Positions 33,693 to 42,234 of a DNA stretch of 64,000 nt are shown here, one piece after another. Both the position numbers and the translations under genes were made by a program. Origin of the DNA: Myxococcota bacterium (lineage in GTDB: Bacteria; Myxococcota_A; UBA9160; UBA4427); the NCBI GenBank assembly GCA_041389495.1, contig JAWKRT010000002.1:992001-1056000 (forward strand). Reading direction: 5' to 3'. Below the pieces are notes generated by a model. The model saw nothing but the letters and a program-made list of their open reading frames with translations, did not search any database and was not told the DNA's origin. How positions within the stretch are numbered: position 1 is the first letter of the stretch; every line of letters starts with the position of its first letter.

Positions 33693-35056
33693 GCCGCGCG
33701 CCCACGCCGCGCCGCCCGCCCGGCCCGCACGATTCCCGCGACGAGCGCGCGCGCGGCGCAGGCGACGACGCGGCCGCCGCGGGTGCGAGCGCGACCGGCG
33801 AGGCCGTCTCGACGGGGCGCATGCTCGGCGGCGTCGCGATCGCGGTCGTCGCGACCGCGCTCGCCGTGTTCGCGCTCGTCTGGGCGCGCCGGAGCCCCGA
33901 GCGCGTCGAGCCGCCGGTCGTGCTGCCGCTCGTGCGCACGACGGTCGCCGAGCCCCAGACGCGCCGCATGTTCGTGACGGCCTACGGAAGCGTCGAGCCG
34001 CGCACCGAGAGCGACCTCGTCGCCGAGGTGCGCGGTCGCATCGTGCGCGTGTCGCCCTCGCTCGTCGCGGGCGGCTTCTTCGAGGCGGGCGAGGAGCTCC
34101 TCGCGCTCGACGCGCGCGAGGCGCGCATCGCCGTCGACCGCGCGCGCGCGCAGGTGAAGCTGCGCGCGAGCGAGTCGAAGCTCGCGGCGGCGGATGCCGA
34201 GCGGCGGCGCCAGCTCGCCGAGCGCGGCGCGGCGAGCGCGGCCGACCTCGAGCAGTTCGAGAGCCGTGCGCAGGTGGCGCGCGCGCAGCTCGAGGAGGCG
34301 CGCGCGCAGCTCGCGCAGGCGGAGCTCGACCTCGAGCGCACCGTGCTGCGCGCGCCCTTCGAGGGGCGCGTGCGCGAGCGCTTCGTCGACCTCGGACAGT
34401 TCGTGAATCCGGGCGCCCGGCTCGCGCGCATCTACGCCGTCGACTACGCGGAGGTGCGGCTCCCGATCTCGACCGACGAGCTCGTGCACCTCGACGTGCC
34501 GCTCGGGATCGCGCGCCGCGAGCGCGTCGGCGAGACGCTGCAGCCGGCCGCCGCGGACGCGCCGACCGACGCGGGCGAGAGCGGCGGCGTCGGCTCGCCG
34601 GTCGCGCTCCGCGCGCAGCTCGGCGGGCGCGACGTCGAGTGGGAGGCGCGGCTCGTCCGCACGGAGGGAGAGATCGACGCGCGCACGCGCACGCTCCACG
34701 TCGTCGCGCGCGTCGACGACCCGTACGGGCTCCACGGCGCGCCGACGCTCCCGCTCCCGGCGGGCCTCTTCGTCGAGGCGCGCATCCGCGGGCGCGAGCG
34801 CGAGGACGTGTACGTGCTGCCGACCGCCGCGCTGCGCGACGGCGATCGCGTGTACGTGGTCGAGCGGCGCGGCGAGGACGAGGTGCTGCGCATGCGCGAC
34901 GTCGAGCTCGCGCGCCGCGGCGCGTCGGAGATCGTCGTCGCTTCCGGGCTCGCGCCGGGCGAGCGCGTCGTCGTGTCGCCGCTGCGCGCGGCGATCGACG
35001 GGATGCGGCTGCGCGTGAAGGACGACGCCGCGCCCGCGGAGGGGCCCGCGTCGTGA
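33689..35056 (+). CDS. RND efflux periplasmic adaptor (membrane fusion protein)
   Basis: A 455-residue HlyD/AcrA-type adaptor linking an inner-membrane RND pump to an outer-membrane channel. A cytoplasmic Arg/Asp-rich lead is followed by a transmembrane anchor near 46-66. A lipoyl-like half (V-R-G-R-I-V-R-V-S-P) then leads into an Ala/Glu/Arg-rich coiled-coil hairpin (about 140-215), the second lipoyl half with V-L-R-A-P-F-E-G-R-V, and beta-barrel and membrane-proximal domains (V-L-P-T-A-A-L near 375). Anchoring by a helix rather than a lipid-bearing Cys is notable. It is coupled at both ends: ATGA with the repressor and GTGA with the permease. No outer-membrane channel gene lies nearby. Confidence 0.92.
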   Translation: MSRAPTPRRPPGPHDSRDERARGAGDDAAAAGASATGEAVSTGRMLGGVAIAVVATALAVFALVWARRSPERVEPPVVLPLVRTTVAEPQTRRMFVTAYGSVEPRTESDLVAEVRGRIVRVSPSLVAGGFFEAGEELLALDAREARIAVDRARAQVKLRASESKLAAADAERRRQLAERGAASAADLEQFESRAQVARAQLEEARAQLAQAELDLERTVLRAPFEGRVRERFVDLGQFVNPGARLARIYAVDYAEVRLPISTDELVHLDVPLGIARRERVGETLQPAAADAPTDAGESGGVGSPVALRAQLGGRDVEWEARLVRTEGEIDARTRTLHVVARVDDPYGLHGAPTLPLPAGLFVEARIRGREREDVYVLPTAALRDGDRVYVVERRGEDEVLRMRDVELARRGASEIVVASGLAPGERVVVSPLRAAIDGMRLRVKDDAAPAEGPAS

Positions 35057-38000
35057 ACGCGATGATCGCGTGGTTCGCGCGCAACCGCGTCGCCGCCAAC
35101 CTCCTGATGTGGGCGATCCTGATCGCGGGCTGGGTCGCGCTGCCGACCATCAAGCAGACGATCTTCCCCGACTTCCCGGTCAACCTCGTCTCGGTGACGG
35201 TCGTGTACCCGGGCGCCTCGCCCGAGGACATGGAGCGGTCCGTCACGCTGCGCATCGAGGAGGAGCTCGAGGGCCTCGAGGGCGTGAAGGAGATGACCTC
35301 GTCGGCGAACGAGGGCGCGACGAACGTGCTGATCGAGCTCGAGACCGGCGCGGACATCGCGAAGGCGCTCGACGAGATCCAGACGCGCGTGGACTCGATC
35401 GACACGTTCCCGGAAGAGGCCGAGAAGCCGATCGTCCAGGAGATCCTGTTCCGCACGCAGGTCCTCGACATCGCCGTCCACGGCGACGTCGCCGAGCGCA
35501 GCCTGAAGGAGCTCGGCCAGCAGGTGCGCGACGAGATCGCCGCGCTGCCCGGCGTCTCGCAGGTCGACCTCGTGGGCACGCGTCCGTACGAGGTGTCGAT
35601 CGACGTCAGCGAGGCGGCGCTGCAGCGCTACGGCCTGCGCTTCGAGGACGTCGCGCTGGCGGTGCGCCGCTCGTCGCTCGACGTGCCGGGCGGCTCCGTC
35701 AAGACGAAGGGCGGCGAGATCCTGCTGCGCACCGACGGCCAGGCCTACTGGGGCGACGAGTTCGCCAGGCTCCCGGTGGTGACGCGCGACGACGGCGCGC
35801 GCGTGCTCGTCGGCGACGTCGCGGCCGTGCGCGACGACTTCGAGGAGTCGAGCAAGTACGCGACGCTCGACGGCGAGCGCGCGGTCTTCGTGCAGGTCTA
35901 CCGCGTGGGCGACCAGCACGCGCTCGACGTGGCGCGCGCGGTGAAGGGCTACCTGGCGACGCTCGAGACGCGCCTGCCCGACGGCGTCTCGGTCACGATC
36001 TGGGACGACGACTCGAAGTACCTGTCCGACCGCATCGGGATGATGCTGCGCAACGCGCGCAGCGGCTTCGTGCTCGTGGTCGTCCTGCTCGCGATGTTCC
36101 TCAAGCTCCGCGTGGCACTCTGGGTCGCCGTCGGCGTCCCCGTCTCGGTCGCGGGCGGCGTGGCGCTGATGCCGGCGCTCGGCATCGACATCAACATCCT
36201 GTCCGTCTTCGCGTTCATCATGGCGCTCGGCATCCTCGTCGACGACGCGATCGTGACGGGCGAGAACATCTACTCGCACATGGAGCGCGAGCCCGGCGAC
36301 CCGATGGGGGCGGCCATCCGCGGCACCCAGGAGGTCGCGGTGCCCGTCGTGTTCGGCGTGCTCACGACGATCGCGGCCTTCGCGCCGTTCGCGCTCGTCG
36401 AGGGGCACTCGAAGATCATGGCCGTCTCGATCGGCGGCGTGATGATGGCGTCGCTCGTGTTCTCGCTGATCGAGTCGAAGTTCGTGCTGCCCGCGCACCT
36501 CGGCCACAGCCGCAACCTCGACCGGCCGCCGCGCAACCCCGTCTCGATCCGCTGGGCGGCGTTCCAGCGCGCCGTCGCGCGCGGGCTCGCGTGGTTCGTC
36601 GAGGACGTGTACGGCCCCGCGGTGCGTCGCTGCATCGCCTGGCGCTACGTCACCGTCGCCGCGTCGTTCGGCGTCTTCGCGTTCGCCATCGCGCTGGTCG
36701 CCACCGGGGCGGTGAAGTCCGTGATGATGCCGACGATGGAGCGCGACAGCGTGTCGGCGCGGCTGCGCATGCCGCTCGGCACGCCGATCGCCGAGACCGA
36801 GAGCGCGATGGCGCAGATCGAGGCGGCCGCGCGCGTGCTCGTCGACGAGCTCGACGCGGGGCGGCCCGACGACGAGCCGCCGCGCTTCGAGCACAGCGTG
36901 ACGATGATCGGCACGCAGCGGTCGTTCGGCGCGGACGAGCGCCGCTCGGCGACCGGCCAGTCGCACCTCGCGGAGATGACGCTGCGCCTGTCGCCGAGCG
37001 AGTCGCGGAGCGTGCGCTCGCCCGAGATCGCCGACCGCTGGCGCGATCTCACCGGCGCGATCCCGGGCGTCGAGGAGCTCGTCTTCACCGGCCGCTTCAA
37101 GCACTTCGGCGAGCCGATCGACGTCGAGCTGCGTTCGGAGGACACGGACGTGCTGCGCGCGGCGAGCGCGGAGCTGCAGGAGCGGCTCGCGCACTACCCG
37201 GGCATCACGGACATCCGCGACTCGTACGTCGAGGGCAAGCAGGAGCTCGTGCTCGCGATCCGTCCGGCGGCCGAGGCGCTCGGGCTCACGCTCGAGGACC
37301 TCGGCCGGCAGGTGCGCCAGGCGTTCTACGGCGCCGAGGCGCAGCGCATCCAGCGCGGCCGCGACGAGGTCAAGGTGATGGTGCGGTATCCGGAGGAGGG
37401 GCGTCGCTCGCTCGCCGACGTGGAGCGCATGCGCATCCGGCTCCCGGACGGCACCGCGGTCCCGTTCGCGTCGGTCGCGCGCGCCGAGCTGCGCCGCGGG
37501 CCGGCCTCGATCTTCCGCGTCGACCGGCAGCGCCGCATCCGCGTGACGGCCGACGTCGACGAGACGCTCGCCAACGCGCAGGAGATGGCGACCGAGATCG
37601 AGACGAAGCTCGTGCCGCCGCTGCTCGCCGAGTTCCCGGGCGTCTCGTGGTCGTTCCGCGGCGAGCAGGAGGAGAGCCGCGAGGCGAACTCGGGGCTCGC
37701 GCGCGGCTTCGTCGTCGGCCTCACCGCGATCTTCATCCTGCTCGCGACGCCGCTGCGTTCCTACACGCAGGGGCTCGTGATCATGCTCGCGATCCCGTTC
37801 GGCTACGTCGGCGCGGTCGTCGGCCACCTCGTCTTCCAGCAGGAGATGAGCTTCCTGTCGATGACGGGCGTGCTCGCGTGCGCGGGCGTCGTCGTGAACG
37901 ACAGCCTCGTGCTGATCACGTTCATGAACCGGCTGCGCGAGGAGGGCATGACGGCGCTCGAGGCCGCGGCGCGGGCGGGGCAGTCGCGCTTCCGCGCCAT

Positions 38001-38241
38001 CCTGCTCACCTCGCTCACGACCTTCGCGGGCCTGATCCCGATCATGGCCGATCGCACGTCGCAAGCGCAGTTCGTGAAGCCGATGGCGCTGTCGCTCGGC
38101 TTCGGCGTGCTCGTCGCCACCGTGTTCACGCTGCTGATGATCCCGGCGGCGGTGATGATCGTCGAGGACGTGACGGCGCTCGCGTCGCGCGGGCGCGAGG
38201 CGCTCGCGCGCCGCCGACGCGTCGCGCTCGGCGAACGCTAG
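35053..38241 (+). CDS. RND efflux transporter permease
   Basis: A 1062-residue inner-membrane pump of the RND superfamily, usual length for AcrB-like proteins. TM1 is near residues 12-30. Two large periplasmic loops (about 40-330 and 560-860) are each followed by a six-helix bundle. The proton-relay aspartates Asp397 and Asp398 are in L-V-D-D-A-I-V (TM4). In TM10 the AcrB Lys940 region reads G-V-V-V-N-D-S-L-V (Asn949, Asp950), so the TM10 lysine of drug pumps is absent. That marks a different branch from AcrB/MexB. The GTG at 35053 is chosen because it overlaps the adaptor's stop; an ATG three codons later is possible. Substrate unknown; hydrophobic catabolites or toxins are likely. Confidence 0.93.
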   Translation: MNAMIAWFARNRVAANLLMWAILIAGWVALPTIKQTIFPDFPVNLVSVTVVYPGASPEDMERSVTLRIEEELEGLEGVKEMTSSANEGATNVLIELETGADIAKALDEIQTRVDSIDTFPEEAEKPIVQEILFRTQVLDIAVHGDVAERSLKELGQQVRDEIAALPGVSQVDLVGTRPYEVSIDVSEAALQRYGLRFEDVALAVRRSSLDVPGGSVKTKGGEILLRTDGQAYWGDEFARLPVVTRDDGARVLVGDVAAVRDDFEESSKYATLDGERAVFVQVYRVGDQHALDVARAVKGYLATLETRLPDGVSVTIWDDDSKYLSDRIGMMLRNARSGFVLVVVLLAMFLKLRVALWVAVGVPVSVAGGVALMPALGIDINILSVFAFIMALGILVDDAIVTGENIYSHMEREPGDPMGAAIRGTQEVAVPVVFGVLTTIAAFAPFALVEGHSKIMAVSIGGVMMASLVFSLIESKFVLPAHLGHSRNLDRPPRNPVSIRWAAFQRAVARGLAWFVEDVYGPAVRRCIAWRYVTVAASFGVFAFAIALVATGAVKSVMMPTMERDSVSARLRMPLGTPIAETESAMAQIEAAARVLVDELDAGRPDDEPPRFEHSVTMIGTQRSFGADERRSATGQSHLAEMTLRLSPSESRSVRSPEIADRWRDLTGAIPGVEELVFTGRFKHFGEPIDVELRSEDTDVLRAASAELQERLAHYPGITDIRDSYVEGKQELVLAIRPAAEALGLTLEDLGRQVRQAFYGAEAQRIQRGRDEVKVMVRYPEEGRRSLADVERMRIRLPDGTAVPFASVARAELRRGPASIFRVDRQRRIRVTADVDETLANAQEMATEIETKLVPPLLAEFPGVSWSFRGEQEESREANSGLARGFVVGLTAIFILLATPLRSYTQGLVIMLAIPFGYVGAVVGHLVFQQEMSFLSMTGVLACAGVVVNDSLVLITFMNRLREEGMTALEAAARAGQSRFRAILLTSLTTFAGLIPIMADRTSQAQFVKPMALSLGFGVLVATVFTLLMIPAAVMIVEDVTALASRGREALARRRRVALGER

Positions 38242-38256
38242 GCGGCGCGGACGCGG

Positions 38257-39114
38257 TCAGGCGCGCGCGCGCAGCGCGTCGAGGTCGGCGAGCAGCGCCG
38301 CGCCGCGCGCCTCGATCGCCGGGCCGACGTTCCGGTCCGTGAAGATCCACGCGCGGTTGGCGCGGATGCCGTCGAGTACGATCGGCCCGACCTGCTCGGG
38401 TTGCAGCGCGGTGGCGCGCAGCGCCTCGGGCACCTCGCCCGCCGGCGGCGCGCTCGGGCCGCCGAAGCGCGCCGGGCGGTTGCGCGCCGACGTCGCCGAC
38501 AGCTCCGTCAGGACGAAGCCCGGGCACAGCGACGACACGCCGATGCCCTCGGCGGCGAGCTCGCCGCGCAGGATCTCCGTGTAGCCGGCGCAGGCCATCT
38601 TCGACGCCGTGTAGATGCCGACCTGCAGGCCGGGGAAGGCGAGGAGCCCCGCCATCGAGGACGTGTTCACGACGTGCGCGGGCTCGCCGCGCCCGCGCGC
38701 CGCGCGCAGCGCGGGCAGGAAGGCGCGCACGCTCGCGACGATGCCGAACACGTTCACCTCGAAGACGTAGCGCCAGTCGTCCTCGGAGCGCGCGTCCATC
38801 GGGCTCTGCGGCAGCACGACGCCCGCATTCGTCGAGAGCACGTGGACGGCGCCGAAGGCGTCGAGCACCGCGTCCCGTGCGGCGTCGAGCGAGGCGGCGC
38901 TCGTCACGTCGCACGCGAGCCCGATCGCGCGCGCGCCCGCGCGCGCCTCGGCCCCGAGCGCCTTCGCCGCGCTCGCGGCCGCCTCGGCCTGCACGTCGAG
39001 CACCGCGACGTGGGCGCCCGCGCGCGCGAACGCGAGCGCGATGCCGCGCCCGATGCCGTTGCCGCCGCCGGTGACGACGGCGGTGAGCCCCTCGAACGAC
39101 GCGATCGACGTCAT
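38257..39114 (-). CDS. SDR family oxidoreductase
   Basis: A 285-residue short-chain dehydrogenase with T-G-G-G-N-G-I-G at 15-22 and Asp40 after the second strand (NAD preference). S-T-N-A-G-V replaces N-N-A-G. The S-S-M ... Y-T-A-S-K active site is present, with Tyr about 13-15 residues after the Ser. The C-terminal part differs from the compact family: a Pro/Ala-rich loop at 225-250 and a final helix without the usual V-D-G-G motif, like the group that includes retinol/3-oxoacyl reductases of lipid clusters. The ATG at 39114 has only a weak GGAGG about 5-9 bases upstream. It converges with the RND operon (15-base gap) and is divergent from the luciferase-like gene. Confidence 0.88.
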   Translation of the reverse strand: MTSIASFEGLTAVVTGGGNGIGRGIALAFARAGAHVAVLDVQAEAAASAAKALGAEARAGARAIGLACDVTSAASLDAARDAVLDAFGAVHVLSTNAGVVLPQSPMDARSEDDWRYVFEVNVFGIVASVRAFLPALRAARGRGEPAHVVNTSSMAGLLAFPGLQVGIYTASKMACAGYTEILRGELAAEGIGVSSLCPGFVLTELSATSARNRPARFGGPSAPPAGEVPEALRATALQPEQVGPIVLDGIRANRAWIFTDRNVGPAIEARGAALLADLDALRARA

Positions 39115-39141
39115 GGCGCCTCCCCGTGTCCGCGCTTTCGC

Positions 39142-39170
39142 TTGCCGCGCGCGCGCGAGCCGTTCACGAT
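39142..39170 (+). promoter_or_regulatory. Promoter of the luciferase-like oxidoreductase
   Basis: TTGCCG (39142-39147), 17-base spacer, CACGAT (39165-39170), about 47 bases before the ATG at 39217. It resembles the promoter at 19524-19553 (TTGCCA, CATGAT). Confidence 0.45.
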
Positions 39171-39216
39171 ACCCGAGCCCCGGCGACCGAGGGCGTTCGA
39201 AGCGAGGGTCCGCGCC

Positions 39217-40080
39217 ATGTACTTCACGTTCAACGACTCGATGTGCGACCTCTCGCACTACGTCCCGCTCGCGAAGGCGGCCGACGCGCTCGGCTATCGC
39301 ACGTTCTCGATCGGCGACAGCATCTGCTATCCGGAGGTCGCCGAAGGCGAGTACCCGTACCTCGAGAGCGGCGACCGCAGCTTCCTCGACGGCGCTCCGT
39401 TCCCCGACCCGTTCCAGCTCGCCGCGCACCTCGCGGCGGTGACCGAGCGCCTGATCTTCCGGACGGGCGTGCTGAAGCTCCCGATCCGCGAGCCCGTGCT
39501 CGTCGCGAAGCAGGCGACCTCGCTCGCGTGCCTCACGAACGGCCGCTTCGAGCTCGGCGTCGGGCTGTCGCCGTGGATCGAGGACTTCCGCGTCACCCAC
39601 ACGGACTGGAAGAGTCGCGCCACGCGGATGGAGGAGATGATCGCGATCCTCCGCGGGCTCGCGACCGGCGACTACTTCGAGTTCCACAGCGCGCACTACG
39701 ACATCCCGCGCATCAAGCTCTGCCCCGTGCCCGGGCGCCTCCCCATCTTCTACGGCGGCCACAGCGAGCCCGCCTGGCGCCGCGCCGCGCAGCTGTGCGA
39801 CGGCTTCACGTTCGCCGGCGGCACGAAGGCCTACACCATCGAGATCACGAAGAAGCTGCGCGCCTACCGCAGGGAGGCGGGCAAGGAGCGCGAGCCCTTC
39901 TTCGTCCACGCCGGCGTCACCGACCTCGCCGGCCTCGACGACATCAAGGAGCTCGAGGACGCGGGCGTCGACGAGCTCTCGTTCGGGCCGCGCAACCCGT
40001 ACGAGAAGGACACGATGACGATCGAGCAGAAGCTCGCCGCCGCCGAGACCTTCGCGAACCAGGTGATGGCGAAGCTGTAG
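39217..40080 (+). CDS. Luciferase-like (LLM class) flavin/F420-dependent oxidoreductase
   Basis: A 287-residue TIM-barrel oxidoreductase of the bacterial luciferase superfamily. The N-terminal strand-helix A-K-A-A-D-A-L-G-Y with S-I-G-D is at about 19-34. R-T-G-V-L-K-L-P-I-R-E-P then V-A-K-Q-A-T-S-L is at about 82-102, and G-R-F-E-L-G-V-G is the hallmark cofactor-phosphate segment near 109-116. P-I-F-Y-G-G-H-S is near 172-179. Such enzymes use FMN or F420; the sequence does not decide which. GAGGG precedes the ATG. It stands alone between two SDR genes and converges on the next with an 11-base gap. Substrate unknown. Confidence 0.88.
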   Translation: MYFTFNDSMCDLSHYVPLAKAADALGYRTFSIGDSICYPEVAEGEYPYLESGDRSFLDGAPFPDPFQLAAHLAAVTERLIFRTGVLKLPIREPVLVAKQATSLACLTNGRFELGVGLSPWIEDFRVTHTDWKSRATRMEEMIAILRGLATGDYFEFHSAHYDIPRIKLCPVPGRLPIFYGGHSEPAWRRAAQLCDGFTFAGGTKAYTIEITKKLRAYRREAGKEREPFFVHAGVTDLAGLDDIKELEDAGVDELSFGPRNPYEKDTMTIEQKLAAAETFANQVMAKL

Positions 40081-40091
40081 GGCCCGCCCGC

Positions 40092-40877
40092 CTAACCGAG
40101 CCCGAGCGCGCGGCGCAGATTGGGCTGGCCCGTGCAGGCGGTGAGGCCGCCGTCGACGACGAGCGCGTGGCCGGTCACGTAGGTGGCATCGTCGCTCGCG
40201 AGGAACGCGATCGCCGATGCCACCTCGTCGGCCGTGCCGAAGCGCGCCATCGGGATCGCCTTCGCGTACTCGTCCATCACCGCGTCGATCGCCTTCGCCA
40301 CGTCCGTCATCGGCGTGTCGATCGGGCCCGGGCACACGCAGTTCACGCGGATGCCCTGGTCGGCGTGCTCGATCGCGAGCGCGCGCGTGAGGTTCACGAC
40401 GCCGGCCTTCGCGGCGTTGTAGGCGGGGAGCGCGTAGTCGCCGCCGATGCCCGAGATCGACGCCGTGTTCACGATCGCGCCGCCGCCCGCCGCGCGCAGG
40501 TGGGGGAGGGCGGCGCGGCAGCCGTAGAAGACCGAGTCGAGGTCGATCGCGATCACGCGGTGCCAGGTGTCGGCGTCGAGGTCGGGCAGCGTGCCCGCGC
40601 CCATGATGCCCGCGTTGTTGACGAGCACGTCGAGCCGGCCGTGCGCATCGACGGCGGCCTCGACGAGGCGTGCGACCTGCGCCTCGTCCGTCACGTCGGT
40701 GCGCCGGAAGCGCGCGCCCGTCTCGGCCGCGACGCGCTCGCCGCCGCCGACCTCGACGTCGCCGAGCACGAGCTTCGCGCCCTCGCGCGCGAGGCGGCGC
40801 GCCGTCGCCGCGCCGATGCCCGAGCTCGCCCCCGTCACCACCACCACCTTGTCCGCGAAGCGCTGCGCCGTCTGCAT
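40092..40877 (-). CDS. SDR family oxidoreductase
   Basis: A 261-residue classical short-chain dehydrogenase: T-G-A-S-S-G-I-G at 15-22, Asp40 (NAD preference), N-N-A-G near 86-89, and an active site in T-A-S-I-S-G with Y-N-A-A-K. The C-terminal V-V-D-G-G-L-T motif is intact. The gene is 11 bases after another SDR on the same strand. In the junction the upstream stop codon TAG forms part of a TAGCGT hexamer 8 bases before the ATG at 40877, the same spacing as in leaderless-type starts here. No clear Shine-Dalgarno sequence. Possibly a cyclohexanol/3-hydroxyacyl type dehydrogenase. Confidence 0.9.
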   Translation of the reverse strand: MQTAQRFADKVVVVTGASSGIGAATARRLAREGAKLVLGDVEVGGGERVAAETGARFRRTDVTDEAQVARLVEAAVDAHGRLDVLVNNAGIMGAGTLPDLDADTWHRVIAIDLDSVFYGCRAALPHLRAAGGGAIVNTASISGIGGDYALPAYNAAKAGVVNLTRALAIEHADQGIRVNCVCPGPIDTPMTDVAKAIDAVMDEYAKAIPMARFGTADEVASAIAFLASDDATYVTGHALVVDGGLTACTGQPNLRRALGLG

Positions 40878-40888
40878 GGCGGCGCACG

Positions 40889-41689
40889 CTAGCGCGCGGG
40901 CGGGGCCATCGGCGACGGCGTCGCGAGCGTCGAGTGGACGGCGCCGTCGACGCACAGGAGCGCGCCGCTCACATAGCGAGCTTCGTCGGACGCGAGGAAG
41001 ACCGCGGCGTCGGCGATCTCCTCGGGCGTGCCGAGGCGCCCGAGCGGGACCTGCGCGGCGAAGCCCGCGAGCCCGGACGGGAGGCGGTCGAGCGCGGCGG
41101 CGAGCTGCGGCGTCGCGATCGGGCCCGGCGAGATCGCGTTGGCGCGCACGCCGTCGCGGCCGAACTCGAGCGCGAGGCTGCGCACGAGCGCGACGACGCC
41201 CGCCTTCGCCGCGCCGTACGCCGCGAGCCCGGGCACCGCGCCGAGGCCCGCGCCCGACGACGTCGCGACGATGGCGCCGCCGCCCGTCGCGCGCATCGCG
41301 CGCACCGCGGCCTGCGCGCCGAACCAGACGCTGTCGAGGTTGAGCGCGAGGATGCGCCGCCACGCCGTCTCGTCGGTGTCGAGCGTCGGCTGCGGCGCCG
41401 CGCCGCCGGCGACGAAGTCGGCGACGTCGAGCCGCCCGTGGCGCTCGACCGCGAGCGCGACGAGCGCGTCGTTCGTCGCGCGCGCGGAGGCGTCGCCGGC
41501 GAGCGTCGCGACCTCGGCGCCCGCGTCGCGCGCCTCGGCCGCGACCGCCTCGAGGCGCTCGGCGTCGACGTCGTTCAGCGCGAGGCGCGCGCCCTCGCGC
41601 GCGAACGCGAGCGCGGTGGCGCGGCCGATGCCGCTCCCCGCCGCCGTCACGATCGCGCTCCGCCCCTCGAGTCGCCGCCCGTCCGTCAT
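40889..41689 (-). CDS. SDR family protein with altered N-N-A-G motif
   Basis: A 266-residue short-chain dehydrogenase. T-A-A-G-S-G-I-G is at 15-22 and Asp40/Asp42 suggest NAD. The strand-4 motif that normally reads N-N-A-G is replaced by V-A-D-F-V-A-G-G at 89-96, removing the conserved Asn near the cofactor. Catalytic Ser145, Tyr158 and Lys162 (Y-G-A-A-K) remain. It is therefore probably active but with changed cofactor contacts, or it carries a local error. It ends 11 bases before the next SDR, so the two are likely co-transcribed. It is divergent from the small VOC gene. Confidence 0.85.
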   Translation of the reverse strand: MTDGRRLEGRSAIVTAAGSGIGRATALAFAREGARLALNDVDAERLEAVAAEARDAGAEVATLAGDASARATNDALVALAVERHGRLDVADFVAGGAAPQPTLDTDETAWRRILALNLDSVWFGAQAAVRAMRATGGGAIVATSSGAGLGAVPGLAAYGAAKAGVVALVRSLALEFGRDGVRANAISPGPIATPQLAAALDRLPSGLAGFAAQVPLGRLGTPEEIADAAVFLASDEARYVSGALLCVDGAVHSTLATPSPMAPPAR

Positions 41690-41773
41690 GCGCGTCGCCG
41701 CCTCCGTCTCCCCGCCGCGCGCGCGGCGTGGGACACTGCGCGCGTTCTACCACGCCGCTCGGGAGGGCCCGCC

Positions 41774-42214
41774 ATGTCCACGTCGCCGTCGCCGCCCGCC
41801 GCCGCGCCGCTCCCCGCGCGCAAGCTCCAGCTCGGCATCCTCGTCGCGAGCCTCGATGCGACGATCGCATCGCTCGAGCGCGTGCTCGGCCTCGGGCCGT
41901 TCCGCTTCCTCGACGTGCCCGAGGCGGGCGTGCGCGCGGCGTTCGCCGACTGGGCGGGCGTCGAGATCGAGCTGCTCGAGGCGGCGAACGACGAGGTCGC
42001 GCAGGCGCACGCGGCGTTCCTGAAGGGGAGGCCGGCCCGCCTGCAGCACGTGGGCGCCTACGTGCCCGACGTCGACGCGGCCGTCGGACGCCTGCGCGGC
42101 GAGCGCGTGCGCATGCTGATCGACGACCTCGCCGCCGAGACGGGACGCGCCGCGCTCGCCGACCTGCGCAGCGAGGCCGGCTTCCTGCTCGAGCTGGTCG
42201 AGGCGGCTCGTTAG
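41774..42214 (+). CDS. VOC/glyoxalase superfamily protein
   Basis: A 146-residue single-module vicinal-oxygen-chelate protein: L-G-I-L-V-A-S-L-D-A-T-I opens the first beta-alpha-beta unit (about 20-31). L-Q-H-V-G-A-Y-V-P-D-V-D-A-A starts the second near 93-106. A candidate metal ligand His95 and a final L-L-E-L-V-E (Glu near 141) are in standard places. A Ser/Pro/Ala leader precedes the fold. Resembles methylmalonyl-CoA-epimerase-like VOC proteins in pattern, but that is weak. GGGAGGG lies 7 bases before the ATG. It stands alone, converging with an SDR gene. Confidence 0.82.
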   Translation: MSTSPSPPAAAPLPARKLQLGILVASLDATIASLERVLGLGPFRFLDVPEAGVRAAFADWAGVEIELLEAANDEVAQAHAAFLKGRPARLQHVGAYVPDVDAAVGRLRGERVRMLIDDLAAETGRAALADLRSEAGFLLELVEAAR

Positions 42215-42234
42215 GCGCGGCGCCGGTCGCGCGC

